A stretch of DNA of 64,000 nt from Gordionus sp. m RMFG-2023 (taxonomy: Eukaryota; Nematomorpha; Gordioida; Chordodea; Parachordodidae). The DNA is taken from positions 13,245,366 to 13,309,365 of the forward strand of contig NC_088777.1 of assembly GCF_954871325.1 (NCBI RefSeq), given 5' to 3'. Shown here piece after piece: positions 25,129 through 38,900 of this stretch. Numbering within the stretch: the first letter of the stretch is position 1; each line of letters opens with the position of its first letter. Under the pieces are notes generated by a model. It was given only the letters and a program-made list of their open reading frames with translations. It ran no database searches and was not told the DNA's origin. Both the position numbers and the translations under genes were made by a program.

Positions 25129-25260
25129 AAATTTAATATTGCATTGCCCTCAAGTGCTAGGGTTGAACGATTATTTGATTAAAGATTATATTTTCTGATC
25201 GACGCACTCTAGGTAATATGACAGTATGGAAATGTTATTATTTTTGGGATGGGATGAAAA
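25129..25260 (+). pseudogene. hAT transposase dimerisation-domain remnant
   Basis: The frame reads KFNIALPSSARVERLFD and stops shortly after; a neighbouring frame continues with IIFSDRRTL. This is the conserved C-terminal hAT signature (LPxSSxxVERLFS...RRxxL). It belongs to the 20876-25975 element. The rest of the transposase is too decayed to trace. Confidence 0.7.
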
Positions 25261-27565
25261 ATAAATAAATTATATATATTTTAAATTTTAGTCATTTTTA
25301 TTTGTAGAAAAAGAGATGCGCAAAAAATATATTAAAAAAATTCAAGGAAGAGTTGCTTGGGTCTCTCCATTGGAATTGATCATTAAATGAGAAGAAAATA
25401 TAATCTAGGAATAGTCAATAACTTTGGATGTTTGCTAATTATTAAATAAAGAATAGAGTTAAAATTTGTTTACCTACTGAAAATCTTATTTTTAATAACA
25501 ATATTTAAAGTATTTTGCTAAAATTTTAAATGATTTATTATATCCTTAACTGATATATAGGAACTGAAATTTATTATTTAAAATATAATATATATTATTA
25601 ACCTCTATACTTTTAGAAAATTATCAAATAAGCATAATATTAATATTTTAAGTGTGAAATTGCAAAATAATATGGTAAATAAATAAATAAAGAGGCTTAA
25701 AATTCAAAAAGAAAAAATTGTTGATAAACAGATAACTTTTTAATTCATTTGTCAGAATAAGATCAACGATAAACATCATATCATATAAGTTATTGGATTC
25801 AAAATGAATATAAATCAAGTGATAGACTACCCCTCAAAAATAAATACCTATCCTCCAAAAATTAATGCCAACCCCCAAAAAATTAATATCAACCCCCAAA
25901 ATTAATACCACCCCCAAAATGCCAATATATTTTGTAGGCATTTGTCTCCAACCCACCCCGGCCATGTAGACACTGCAAATAAGTATAGATTTCTTTATAA
26001 TAAGTAAGTAGACATTTAGTTTATAATCCTCTTATACAGGTGTTTATAAAATTTTAGATATAATGTCAATTTTATAGACGTATTTGACAGTTATATAATA
26101 TATTACAGTTAATATTATAATAAATTTTACTAATAAATGGTTTTGATAATAAATATAATAACAAATTGCATTCAAGTATTTAACGCCATCTATTTGCTTA
26201 TAAATAATTTTTAAAATTAAACATTTTATTATTATCCTGCAATAGATGTAATAAATTTGATATCTTTTCTTCTTTTTTTAAAGTGTTTTTAGGAAAGCTC
26301 TTTTTTTCTTTTTCGAAAAACAGTCTTGAGTTAAATTTTTAACACAAGTATATTTTTGATATTATTACAAACTACTATTATTTTAAGATATAATATACCA
26401 AGGTGTGCGACAATATATAAAATCTTAATTGTTTCATCATATCATTCTGGTCCTTATTTTATAGTTAGAAAATGTTTCTTTTCTAATATGGCATTGCCGT
26501 GTAAATAACTCCAGGCTTCAATATATTTGCATAATTATTTCTTCCAAAGATTTTTAGTGTTTTTATTCTATCAATTTATCCAATATAATAAATTCTGATA
26601 TTAATTTACATCATGAGTGTCAGGCTATTACTGCAAATTACCCAACATCTATTATTTGTGTTGCTATGTAATTTAAGATTTACTATAACGGCTGAGAGCA
26701 TATAATTGCATATTTTAGATAAAAATGGTCAACTGCGTAGTCGTTTATATATCATTTAAAATGGAAGATAATCTTTTAGAAATTTAATATCTCACAATAA
26801 TTTTCTCGATTACTTATCTAACTTCCATCATGTCATCTAAGAGGAAGCTCTAACCACCATATAGTTTTATGATTTGGATTGGTCGTTTATACTCTCTCCT
26901 TCAAAAATTGTTGATTTGGTTTAGGCCTATAAATTTTTCCTTATTAGTCCATTCTATAAAACATTGTCTAAAATGGTTACAGAGAATTATACTAGTTTGA
27001 TAACCTTTTGTCAATGTAAGTTACTAAGAATTTTATTATTGCATTATGTGATTTTTTATATACCAGTTTATTTTGTATGCATAATATAATAAATGACAAA
27101 ATATAAAAATCAGATTAATTGCTGAGAGTTTTAAAAAAGTATAATAAATTAATATAAAACGGGGAAAAGCGGGCCGAAGGCCCGCAAATTGGGGGTATGG
27201 GGGCGAAGCCTCCCATAAAATTTTTTTTTAGTTGAGCCCCCTGAGATTGTAAAGGCTAGCGACGCCCCTGCTTTATTCAAAATATATAGTATTGTAAATT
27301 GCATATCTTTCTTCATCTATTTCATATCCCTGTTGCTAAATAGTAAATACAACAATCGCTTGTGAAATATCTAGTCATAGGCAAGTGAATATATTCAATT
27401 TTTTTTTTGTGCAGCTTGATTCCCCATAACTAATTCAAAATTCTAAACTCAAACCAGACCATTGATATTTTCTAATCATGGATGTTATTCTGGAAAAGTA
27501 AAAATCTTTTAGAATAATTTTTTATATTTCAATCAAAAATACTGTTTATTTAGTATAATTAATTT

Positions 27566-27747
27566 TAGTTGATTATACAAAGTTCACTTAAGTTTTAAAT
27601 TGTAATGGATGTCGTCTTAGCATGTAAAAATTAAGATATTTTATTATGAAGCAGTTTAGTTGATTATACATAGATCACTTTAGTTTTAAATTGTAATGAG
27701 TGTCCGTCTTAGCATGTAAAAATTAAGATATTATATCTTGAAGCAGT
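27566..27747 (+). repeat. 91-bp tandem duplication
   Basis: Two copies (27566-27656 and 27657-27747) begin TAGTTGATTATACA and end GAAGCAG, with a few differences. They lie about 330 bp upstream of the CPEB start codon, in the presumed promoter or 5' untranslated region. Confidence 0.88.
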
Positions 27748-28080
27748 AAAGGATACAACGAAATAGGAAATCAGTATTAATTCAATATACAGATTTAAAT
27801 ATAAGACTGGAATAATTTTTACAAAAACTTCCTTTTATTTTAACTGTTGTGCATATAATCAATATAATAGAAAGTTTTTATTAAAATCTTTATCATCCTA
27901 GAGTGTTAAATGCTGATCACTTCCAAATTTAAAAAATAATTTCGATAAGCGTTTTCGATTTTTTTGTTTCAAGGACGGGTATTTATTTTCTCCAAAATCG
28001 ATTATTACAAGATTTCTCCAATAATTACCAATTATTCAATATGAATCAAATTAAGCTGAAAAACATGATACTTATTCATC
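27748..28080 (+). promoter_or_regulatory. CPEB 5' flank / leader
   Basis: AT-rich sequence immediately upstream of the CPEB start. An in-frame TGA at 28066-28068, only 12 nt before the ATG at 28081, fixes that ATG as the first possible start in this exon. No clear TATA box or initiator could be singled out in such AT-rich sequence. Confidence 0.4.
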
Positions 28081-29967
28081 ATGGCACAATTAGTGATTGT
28101 TCCTCAAACATCTAACCTTGCATCAATTACAATGTTTTCTAGTCAACCTATCACTTCTTTTTCTCCGCAAAATATATTTGGGTCATCTGAAGCTGAAACC
28201 CAGTTAGATAAAAATTCTAGTCCATCATATGAAGAAGCCAGTAAAAAAAATAATTCATCCAAACTTAATCAATTTGCAACTCAAAATGACCCTCTTTATT
28301 TTTATTCAGGAGAAAGCCTATCACCTAGACACAAATTATTTAATTTTGATAATACTACCACGGATCACAATTTTATATCAAATAATAATTCTGAAGATAG
28401 AGAGAATGCCAAAAATTCTATAACTTTTGGTAGTGAGGATAAGAATGATAAGCAAGTCAGTAATGATTGGAATGCTCTTAATTATAACAATTATGTGCCA
28501 TTAAATCATAAACATGAATTCAATGCTAATAATCCTGATTCAATATGGAACAATGATCAAACAATTTCCACTTCAATCAGTGATAAGTTTAGTTTCAATG
28601 TGCCAATGTCACCTACTAACACTTTAAACCTTTTTCAGCTTTTCAATAATGACCCCAAAAGTTTGGATTTATTTTTGAACACACAAAACAAGCAACAACA
28701 AAACTATGAAAATGAATTATCCCTTAATCCAAACAATGATTTTAATGATAAATCATATGATATATTCAATCCCCTTCCCACATTTCCTCCTTACTCTTTC
28801 TCCAAAAAGCACCATTCGCTTCCCACCCCAGATCTCAACATAAACGACTCTACACCAAGTTATCCAAGATCAGCAAAGTCATTTGATCACAGTTATAACA
28901 CAGGCAACCCATCAAACCTAGGTCCCAATGATTTAGCAAACTTGGAAAGCATCCGTAACTACTTTCTAAATAACCCTAATAGTCAGCTAGATTTGGACCA
29001 GCAAAATTCTTTCAATCCTCATTTCAATTTTAGTGAAAATTCTAAATGGTCTCAAGGCAATGAAGTCCCATCTCCCCTCTTTAGTTCAAATCAATGGCCC
29101 ACTAATAATTCAAACTATCATCAAAATGAAGACTTATCTATAAAATCCATCTCTTCAAAATCTGCCAGAATTCCTTATACCATCCAAAATAATTATAAAT
29201 CCTTAAATATTAATCAGGCCTCATCATCTCTACCTTACCATGTAAATTTTCCAAAACAGCCCCATCATTATATGCAACAAAACCAACATCAGCAAAAACC
29301 AACTTTCAATAATAACCAGGGCAGTAATAACCTCCAACCCTCTACCTCTGTACCTTACTTTCATGGCAAATCTTCCTCGTTTGTAGGAACCAAACATAAC
29401 TTTTCACATGGTCATATGACTGGTACACACCACTTGAATCACCACCAATTTTCAAATAAAAACCCACTTAGAGCAATAACAGGAAACACCTTGACCCATC
29501 ATAACCATCCTACCAATTCCCTTCATCAACATCACCCTCATCCTTCCCACATTGGTGGGCCTCACCCTGGCAAAAGGGGCAGTCATAACATATTTGGTTC
29601 CTACTCTTACCAAAGTGTTGACAATTTTTTACCCACTCACCACAAACAACCCCCAGTCAGTACTAATCCTAATCTAAATAACATCAATAGTGGAATCAAT
29701 TTGGATAAGATGGCAGCTATTTTGTTAGCCTCTCTTTGTTCTTCCAACAATGACCCTGCTTGTGACACAGAAGATACTTCTGTTAATGCCTTGGGGATTC
29801 TGCTACAAAAATTTCCTGCTCTTAAATTCAAGCTGGATCAGTTGTTGCGGGGTACTGTTGGACCAGAAGGTTTAAAATCTAGTCGGACTATCAACCAATC
29901 CTTGGATTCTGGTGTTGATTGCAAAAAGATTGATTATGATATTGAACAGATTTCACCATTTGAAAAG
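28081..29967 (+). CDS. CPEB exon 1: low-complexity N-terminus
   Basis: 629 codons from the ATG to donor GAAAAG|GTAATA (phase 0). It is dominated by Asn, Ser, His, Gln and Pro. Examples are [39 protein letters not shown] and a His-rich stretch with [15 protein letters not shown] and [10 protein letters not shown] at residues of about 455-490. A more ordered end follows: [34 protein letters not shown] and LDSGVD. The composition is prion-like, as known for Orb2 and Aplysia CPEB, though here the repeats are Asn/His rather than pure polyGln. Confidence 0.9.
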
Positions 29968-32900
29968 GTAATATACATAATTTTAATTTTTAAAATTATC
30001 ATTTATTTTTATTTACCAGTAGTGCATTCTACTATTGGTATCAATTGCTGCTTTCATTTTTTATTTTTACTAATATACTACTAGCCAATGCCAAATTAAA
30101 TTCATAACTCTTTTATCACATATTAATATTTTGATTGTCTATTTGGGTAGAGTTCCTTATCCCAGAGATAACAATTGTTCATAATTTTGATTGTCTATTT
30201 GGGTAGAGTTCCTTATCCCAGAGATAACAATTGTTCATAATTTTGATTACCCACCAGGTGCGAGTCCTTCTGACATAATAAAATATCATTAATACTTCAT
30301 GCTAGACCTATTTAAAAATGACAAATTGACAAATCAAATAATTTATTATTTGTATTCTTATATATAATTACTATTTTGTTATATAAAATAATTCATACAA
30401 AAGTATATTGATATAATTTTTTTTATTTGCAGGTCTAATTTTAAATAGATAAAATAATCTGATGAGGAAGTACATGCCATAAAGTTATTAACAAAATTAA
30501 GAGATAATGGCATTTTGATTAGCAAATTAGTTCCAACTCATAAAAGACTTTCATAAGTCATTGATATATCTTGTTTATAACATAAGACTGGTTATCTATA
30601 GAAATGACAAAATTTTATTAAAAAACATTAATAATTATTCCTAATAATTTGATTATTTAAATAAAACATATTATTCATATTCTTTATGCGATTAAATTTA
30701 TTATAATTAGTGAATAATTTAAAAACTATTTTACTTTTATTTTATAAAGTTAAGTATTTTCTAATGAGAGATAAATGACTTTGAAATGGAAATAAGAAAT
30801 ATGAGAAGTGAATGAATTTGGTATATCATTCTATAATACAATTTTAAAATGTATTATATTTTTTTATTATATATGATAATAGTCGAATTTCAGGATATTC
30901 GGCCTGGCCTTATTGCTGAAGACCTGGCCTGGGATTATTTTAAAAATTCCTACAGGGCTGAGGCAGGTGGACCTGCAGGTTTCTAATAAATAACATTGAT
31001 GAATTAAATTGTTCTTAATATTATCCTTTGACAAAACGTTTAAATATTATCTTGGAAAAAATATTTTGGAGCAATTGGGTAGACCTGAGAACTGGGAAGA
31101 CAAAATGCATATCACATTTATAATTAATTTTTCTTCCCCATTGAAACATTAAACATTAGTAAATTTTATATCTTGTTAGTATCGCTATTATTAATAAAAA
31201 GTTTATACCAATGCATCTCTTATTTTTTACTGATTTAGCGTGATATGCCTCAATATGATGTTTTGTAGGTTTTTTTAAATAATAACTTTTCAATATATAT
31301 GAATACTTATTTATAAATATTTATGCAATTAAGGGTTATTATTGAACTATATTGATTTATTTTTCTGAAAAATTCCATCTGATATGATAACTTAAGGTCA
31401 ATTTTGATTATGGATTTTTTCTTCTCTAAATACATATTTTAAATATCAGCGATATTTTTTTTTTCTTATGCACTTAAATATCAACAGGGATTATCACATG
31501 GCATAATTGTTATGATAATACTGTTAGAAAGCTAAGTTATAATACATTTATAAAAAAAATTTGCCCTCATAAAAGTATACTACCACAATTCTCCGAATTT
31601 GCATTAATTTTTTAAATCAATAAACGTAATCCAATTAACTCAAACTAGAGTCTTGCATCGAGCTTGATTTTTTCAAGTCCAACCTCATCTGAAAATTCTC
31701 TTTTTTAAAAATATTTTTGCCCAATGAATTTTTTTTTCAAAGGTTCAAGTTCGCCTTCTGATCCGATGTTTGTTAATTTGACTGTTGAAAAAGTAAAGAT
31801 ATTTCAACGAAATTAGAAAAATTTTAAGAGTTTTGTAGAAGTTCCGGTTCTGTCCGAAAAATTCGACCGAGTACGAGCAAATGTCTGTTTAATCGGTTCG
31901 GACTTTGTAGGGCTCTACCCAAACCAATCATTACGTAATAGCGTGGTTATGATTGGGACTCCCGCAAATTTAAATTTATATGGCTCGTGACTCAAATTAG
32001 ACAAGTTCTGACTGTATAGGAAAATCCTCAAAGATTACCCTATGCAATTAAACATGCATTTAATTAAAAAAAAACCTTTCTATGGGACTTATTCAAGATG
32101 TCCAAATATATTTAGTGAATACTTTATGGATTGAATATTAAAATATGTGAAACATGTTTATTTTTAGGATGGAAAACCCGTAAGCCCTCTCACCCTAGCC
32201 GCCGCTAGAAAAGATATATTGGCGTCGACTTTGACATCACCCTATCAAAATTTCGCTCAAAGAGATAAATTCTGTTTCTCGCCATCATCCGGTCAAGATG
32301 ACTCCGGTATAGTCGTCGACAGGTCCGTTTCAACCGAAGAAGACGTTTCTCACTCGAATAAACAATCTGCCGAAAAAACGAACTCGAACGAAAACGATTT
32401 CGAAACTCTCATTCTGAGGGAACTCTTAAATAATCTGAACTTGAACTCCACGGCTTCAAATACCTTTAAAGATGATGATATGTTTGACGCCAAAAATCGG
32501 GGGGTAAAGGGCTCTAATATTGACGAAATGAATGACCCTAATCTTAAAGTTGTTAGCAGCTATTTTAACGGTGATACGGGAGGGTGTGATTATTCCCAAG
32601 GGCACAGGAAGTCCTTAGTTTCCGATATATTAATAGCTTCCTCCAACTATAATCCGCATGTCCCAGACGAACCCGTCGATTTGCTCAACCTTCTACCTTC
32701 CCTTTCTTCAATTCAACATACGCAACAGAAATCTACTGCTTTTCATAGAGGTTAATATAAATATCCATTATTTTCGATCTCTAATATTAGTATATAACTG
32801 AGGTACGAGACCTTCATTTTTATTTCAATTCGAAAGACCTACAAATCTATATAAATTATTTTAAAAAAATTCACCTAGTATTTTAGAGTTAGTTGAAAGG

Positions 32901-35900
32901 TAGGCATTTTATAGACAAAATGATAGAAATTATAAAAAAAAGGACTTACAAATTGAACGTTGCAAACGTAAATAATGCATTTTAAATGCGTGCAAATTGG
33001 TCAAATTACCGCTTGGCGTTAAAAACCATTTAAAAAAATGCAAGCAGGTTTGCTTTTTTCTAGGGACCCGGAGTGAAGAATTATCGACTAAACCGTTAAG
33101 AATATTTGAACCGTACGTAATCTTAACTAATTTTTTGTAGTTAAAAGAACGTTTAAACCTGTTTCAGCCAAAATAAAATAAATAATTTTACATTTTTTAA
33201 CATTCTTTCCTTGTGGTGCATTACATATTTTGCCATATCTTGGTCGTTATTTATAATTATTAAATGATCAAAATATTTGTTTAAGTTTGTATTAATTTTT
33301 CACTATGACTTAAATTGATCTACAATCTTTTAATTAATTGTTTCATATAATATTAGAGCATTCCTATTTCCTAAATTTTAATATGCAAAATATCTAAATA
33401 ACCAATTTTTGATTTAGTTACATTTAATTAATCTAAAATATCATCAGTTTTTGTATATTGGGAATCAAAAATATTTGAATATCCAGAATTTTATAAACTT
33501 GCTCTCATAATACTTGTGCTTCCTGTAGCACAATTTCTGTTAAAAGGGCCTTTTGGCCTTTTTGGGGCTAAAATTTGTGTTATCGTCACAAAGAACAAAT
33601 TGGATCCACTTATATTAGAAAATATATTACTTATACGTTCAAATAATATATTTAGAAATGAGTTATGATTCTTATATATTATTCAGAGATGCTTATAATA
33701 AAAATAAATAAATTTCATTTATTTTATAAATAAACGATATATTAACTTAAGTGATGGCAATAATTTAAATAAATAATATTAATTATTAAAATCATTATAC
33801 AATTAATAAAAATAATTTTGAAAAAAATTTCTAACCGTAATGAACCTTTATAAACCTTTACAATTAGCTGAACCGAACCGAAACTTTATAAATTTTTTCT
33901 TAAGAACCGTAACCGAACCGTAACCATTATAATTATTACATATTGAACCGTAACCAAACTGAACCGTTATAAATAAAGGTTCGGGCCCCTGCTTTTTTCA
34001 ATACTCATTCTTTCATTTTACACGTTGTTCTACTGCCAGTTCTTTAAGTACTTTGTTTTCTTCACAAGCAAGTCGAGAAAACCTTGTAGATAAGAATAAT
34101 AAGGGGGGAGGGTACTAAAAAACCCTTCCTAAATTAAATTTAATATTGTACAATGTAAAAAAATGGAATATTTAGAAATTAAAGAAATAAAAGGGCAGAA
34201 TTTAATTTATAATTTTTATGTTAAAATGTTGAATCAACTCAATTTAAACAACGGACGCGTTACGTTTTTTATTTAAAAAAATGCAAAATCTCAATTTGTG
34301 CCCACTATTATGAAAGAAAGAAAAATTATTACATGAAATCTTAATATAAAATGGAAATAATGTTGTTAAGAAAAATATTGACTAAGCCTCGAAATTTCGA
34401 TACCATATGTCTAGACCTTTACTCCTTCTATAAACAAAGTTTTCAGGCTTGCATAATATTTTTCTGGATAAAATACAGAGTTAGCCGTTTTTAAAAATCA
34501 GCTCACGAGCCGTTTAACAACACTAAATGGAAATGATTATAATTGACAAGAAATTTTTTATATATTTTGGAAAAAGCCCTTTTTATCTACATCCCTTCTT
34601 CGCGGTTAATAATTCTTATAAATAATTACATAACTTGGGTCGTTCATCATACATACCTCTTCATTTCTAATATTATTTTATTTATTTTTTAAAAAATTAC
34701 GCTTTTATTTTTTTTTGGATTCTTTTTCATTTATTATTTTTATCAAAATTTAATACAAAAATTAAGCACGTTGTTTTTGCCAAAAATATTTTTTTGGCCC
34801 CCCTTCATCTATATCTCCTTTCGCTCCCCACATCCTCAATTTTAAGTTAAATTTTATACTTTTTTGGAAGTCGACACAACCCCTCCCCCTCCCCCAATAA
34901 TATTTATTTTATATTCATTCGCTTCCAATAAATTTAATTTTATTTTGGTGAAAATGATCCCCCCCCCCCCCCCCATTTTACTCTTATACAAATTTGGACC
35001 GCGATATTTAATATCATTTTATGAATGTCAAAATCAATAATTTTTGTTGTTCATTAAATTAAATAAATAAACTGTATATTATTATCATTAATAATAATAA
35101 ACTCGATATCATCATGTATTTGAAAGGGAGGAATAGGGGAGGGGGTAAAACATTACGATTGTAAATATAATAAATTATACCCAAATTATTTAACCTTGAA
35201 TTAAAAATTTGTTTAAAAAAATATATATAATAATTCAAGTGAAAACAAAAAAAATCTATAATATTTATATAAATTTTTTTTCCCTAGGTCTATTTCCCTT
35301 CCACTCTGTGTTGTTGTTTACATTCACTATCTTCTTTCATTCTTTCCCTTCTTTTTGTTCTTTCCTCTCTTTTTTTGTTTCCTTTCTTTTTTTGTTCTTT
35401 CCTTTCTTTTTTTGTATTATTACCCTTTTTCCCTTCTTCCCATCTTCTCTGATGTGTGCATCTTAGTTTTATGAAGGTTGACTTTACCATATTTTAATCA
35501 CTATTGCATGATAAAACAATTTCAATTTAGTGTATGGCCGGAAGGATGGAATCCTTAAACTGACACGCCACACATGATTTCTCTTTTTATTAATTACCAT
35601 GACGTTATTTTTCCCATCTTTTCTCTCTTTATCTAATGATTTTTGTTCGAGCAATGATATTATAAAACCTTAAAAAATATTTAAAAAATCATCCCGCCCC
35701 CGCACCAGTATAAATTTTTCTTTAGATTTAGGCTAGGTCTGCTGCTAGAATTTTTATAATTAAGCATATATGGGAAAAATCTCACTCAATTTTTATTTTA
35801 CTGTTATGCAATATTAAATATTCAGCAATAACTCAGATAAATTAATGATTATCCATTATATTCTCGATTCCATCTAATTTTTTTTTACTTAAAGATAAAG

Positions 35901-38900
35901 GATATATAATATAAATATTTTTCCTGACAGGCTGGACTAGGATTTTATTGGTGATGTTCCTTGCAGGACTCCAACAAGGATGACGGAAGGAAATATTAAA
36001 TTTATAAACATTTAGCTATCACTCTAATTATATTATGATTGTTGGTTAACTAATTTTATTCGATTTTACAAAATATAATACATTTTGTCGTATTGGGATA
36101 TATGGAATACGGGATCTCAGAATATCTAACTTTTTAAATCATGACCCAGGTAGATTTTTAAAATTGAGAAAAAAAATCTGATTTGATCGGAAATGTATTC
36201 CAGTATACGTATAGAGAACGAACACTGAATTTTAGACAATTTTTTCTCGTGAACTTCTGATCTACACTTAATTTATATTCATTTTTTTATAAAGCTTTTT
36301 TTAAAAAAAAATATAAATTCGAAATTATATAAAATCTAACCAAAAATTGTCTAAAATTTATAGGGGTAATTTACTCTACATATGCTGGAATATATTCCGG
36401 TCAAATCAGTGATTCCAATTTAAAAATCACTTAAATGATTTAAAATTGAGAGGTTCAGAGTCCGCATGGATTCCATATCCCAATACGACACATAACATTT
36501 AGGAAGTTAAATGAAAAGGATTCAAACCAATTTCTAATTGCGATGAAAAATAGTAAAGAATATAATATATCAGGATTTATATGTTTTCTTCTAAAATGCG
36601 GTCGGCAATTTAAAAAATTGAATCATTGCTTGCCGAAGAAGCCGGTTATATTATAGCAAATTATTTATTTTTTTGGCTACTTGCCATTGGACCTTATCAA
36701 TTTTCTAAATATTCAATGGAAAAGAAGAATGGGGAATATGAAATGTATATTTCGGGCTACTGGCCTATATTTTCTCGCGAATCGCAGGCCGACCTTGCAG
36801 GGCGACTCAAATTTTTTAAAGCGGAAACTATTTTAAAAATATAATTTTTGAAAAGTTAATGTTTTTTCCCATAAAATTATTTTCTTAAAAGGGATGGATC
36901 GATACGAGAAATATAATAAATCTTTTTTGAAAAAATAATAATTTAGGGTATTAGGTTAGTAGACTTTCATTAGATATTTTTTTTTTAAAAATTTTGCTTA
37001 AAATGGTTAAAATAGTTTTCCAAAAATCTTCTTTTCATTTTTTACTTTTCTTTCTATTATTTTTTGGCCTTTCAAATATTTATTGATAATTTTTTTAAAA
37101 ATTTCCCAAGTCATAATTAAAATTCCGATTAAATTTTTGGGTAAGGTTCGGTAAAATTTTTTTAAAAAAAAGAGTCAGATCCAGATTGAGCTTGACAGAT
37201 CGAGCGCGGTTCGATTCGAGTACAGTTTAAGATGATTTCTACTGCTCTTCGACTTTTATTCCATTTATAGTTTTCTTTATTATGTATTTTCTTGTACATT
37301 AAGGCTAAATGTTAAATTTAGGGCAAAAGATGATTATTTTCTAATTTTAGACAGCATTTATCCAATTGTTAAGAAGGTCTGATCTTATCGTTTCTAATTT
37401 GAATGCGATTTTTACAGGGGTGTCACTAGCCTTTACAAGTTTAGGGGGCTCAAAATAAATTTTCAAATTATTTTAAAAATTACCTTTTTTTAGCTAACAT
37501 TACCCAAAAATCTTTTAACTAACTTACCTATTTTTTTTAGTGGTATAAGAAAAAATTTCAAAATTTTGAGGGGGCGCTAGCCCCTTCGCTTTTTCTTAGT
37601 GGCACTACTTGATTTTTTAATGGCCTTTAAAATTTTAATAAAAAATAGTTTATCATACATTAGGTTAAATTTAAAAACTGCATTAAGATAATCATTAAAT
37701 TGGGGGTGGGGTGGGCATGGAGTAGTGTTGCTAACGGCTCGATTTAGTCTATTTTAAATTAAAATTTTAGCCAATTTATATTACGCAAAGCTCGAGATTT
37801 TCTTAATAGATGTTCAAACCTTTCTGCCATCTGAGTAAAATCTCTAGGCTTTCTTAATTGCCAATTAGTATCAAATAAGAATGTAAAAAAGAAACGTTAT
37901 TAAAAACGAGATTTTAAATTAAATCAGATATAAAACGACCCAGGTTTAAAATCCTAAACAGGTTCAGAGAAACCCCGAAGTATTTTCTAAAAAATTATCC
38001 TACTTTTATATATACACACTACACTGCACCCTTCTCCACTTTATTTATTTATATAATATAGCCCCTTTTTTGAAATAATTTATACATTTATTTTTTATAT
38101 AAATAAAAAAGTGTTATTAATTAGAATTTTTATCATAGTCATGCTTACTTTGCCACTATTTTTTTAAAACTATAAATATATTTTTTTATAATATTTTGTG
38201 CTAAGATATAATCATTAGTATAATAAACAATCATCCTCGTGTCGTGTGCCGTGTAATCAATTTCTTGTTGTCATTTTGAAATATTTATACCATTAATCTT
38301 AAAATGAGGCCAAGTTATATTTTAAAATAAATTTAGCGTAGGAAAAAATGAATGAATGAATTATGCCTAAGGTAATAATGGTAGGAAAAATTAGCCTCAT
38401 CATCTTTGACATTTAAGTTTATTAAAATTTAGATGACCCTAAACCTATAGTGTAACATTTTTCCACATGACACTAATTTGTCTAAATCGGTAATAAATAA
38501 ATAATAAAAAACTAATCGATCGATTGAATGGATTTGATATTATTTAAATTTAGAAAAAAAGGAAGTTATTTATAGTTTGCGTTAAATTTAAACAAAAATA
38601 ATTTTGAATATAATTATATAGTTAAAAATAGGTTATGGTCTTAAAGCCCTTTTATTTTGTAAGATGTAATAATGGTGTTTTCTATTCTTTTTTTAATGAC
38701 TTTTTGGGCCAGCAAGTTATATAGCAAATCTCTTATTTTTCGTAAAATTTTAATAGACTGGCGCTGCTCGGGGTATTAATATTTAGATTATTAAATCTAC
38801 GATTTGAATTTAAATTTTACCAGGAGGCTTATTTCTTTGTATTTAGAGTAGTCTATATACTAAATCTATTTCCTACAGCCAAAAATGCATGTTCAATATA

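Larger units (their letters stand above)
20876..25975 (+). mobile_element. hAT element with transposase remnant, family CAGCGTCTACATG
   Basis: The termini CAGCGTCTACATGGC and GGCCATGTAGACACTG are flanked by a perfect 8-bp duplication CAAATAAG (20868-20875 and 25976-25983). Near its right end it encodes LPSSARVERLFD, the hallmark of the hAT C-terminal dimerisation domain, so this is the once-autonomous partner of the MITE at 9567-10103. A 2.96-kb Tigger element (21658-24617) is inserted inside. Separate hAT-like tip sequence (CAGTGTCGTTGAAGTA at 21126) may mark another fragment. Confidence 0.85.
20505..27270. mobile_element. hAT-type element, family CAGTGGCGTCGC, copy 2, split by an insertion
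   Basis: The sequence 20510-20868 matches copy 1 at about 7870-8200, and 25984-27270 matches about 8210-10181, ending in the same tip CTAGCGACGCCCCTG. The 5.1-kb element between them was inserted at the point where copy 1 reads CAAATCCA. The first 500 bp of the family, including its left tip, are missing at the left edge. No transposase is visible. Confidence 0.72.

Noticed and set aside
34920-34980. Long C run as a possible structured element
   Set aside because: Homopolymer G/C runs recur across the window (near 3127, 6063, 6171, 9551, 11581, 16150, 20937) and are simple repeats.
35209-35490. Overlapping open frames on both strands
   Set aside because: They arise from a polypyrimidine/polypurine tract (TTTCTTTT, GAAAGAAAA) and have no protein-like composition.
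36626-36844. 72-codon frame with [18 protein letters not shown]
   Set aside because: It looks slightly protein-like, but begins at a non-ATG codon, has no splice signals in CPEB phase and resembles GGCCGACC/GCAGGGCGACTC transposon-end sequence; not enough to call.
37200-37230. GGTTCGATTCGAG resembling a tRNA T-arm
   Set aside because: No acceptor stem, D-arm or anticodon arm at the right spacing; the sequence is part of a hAT-like fragment with TCGGTTCG motifs.
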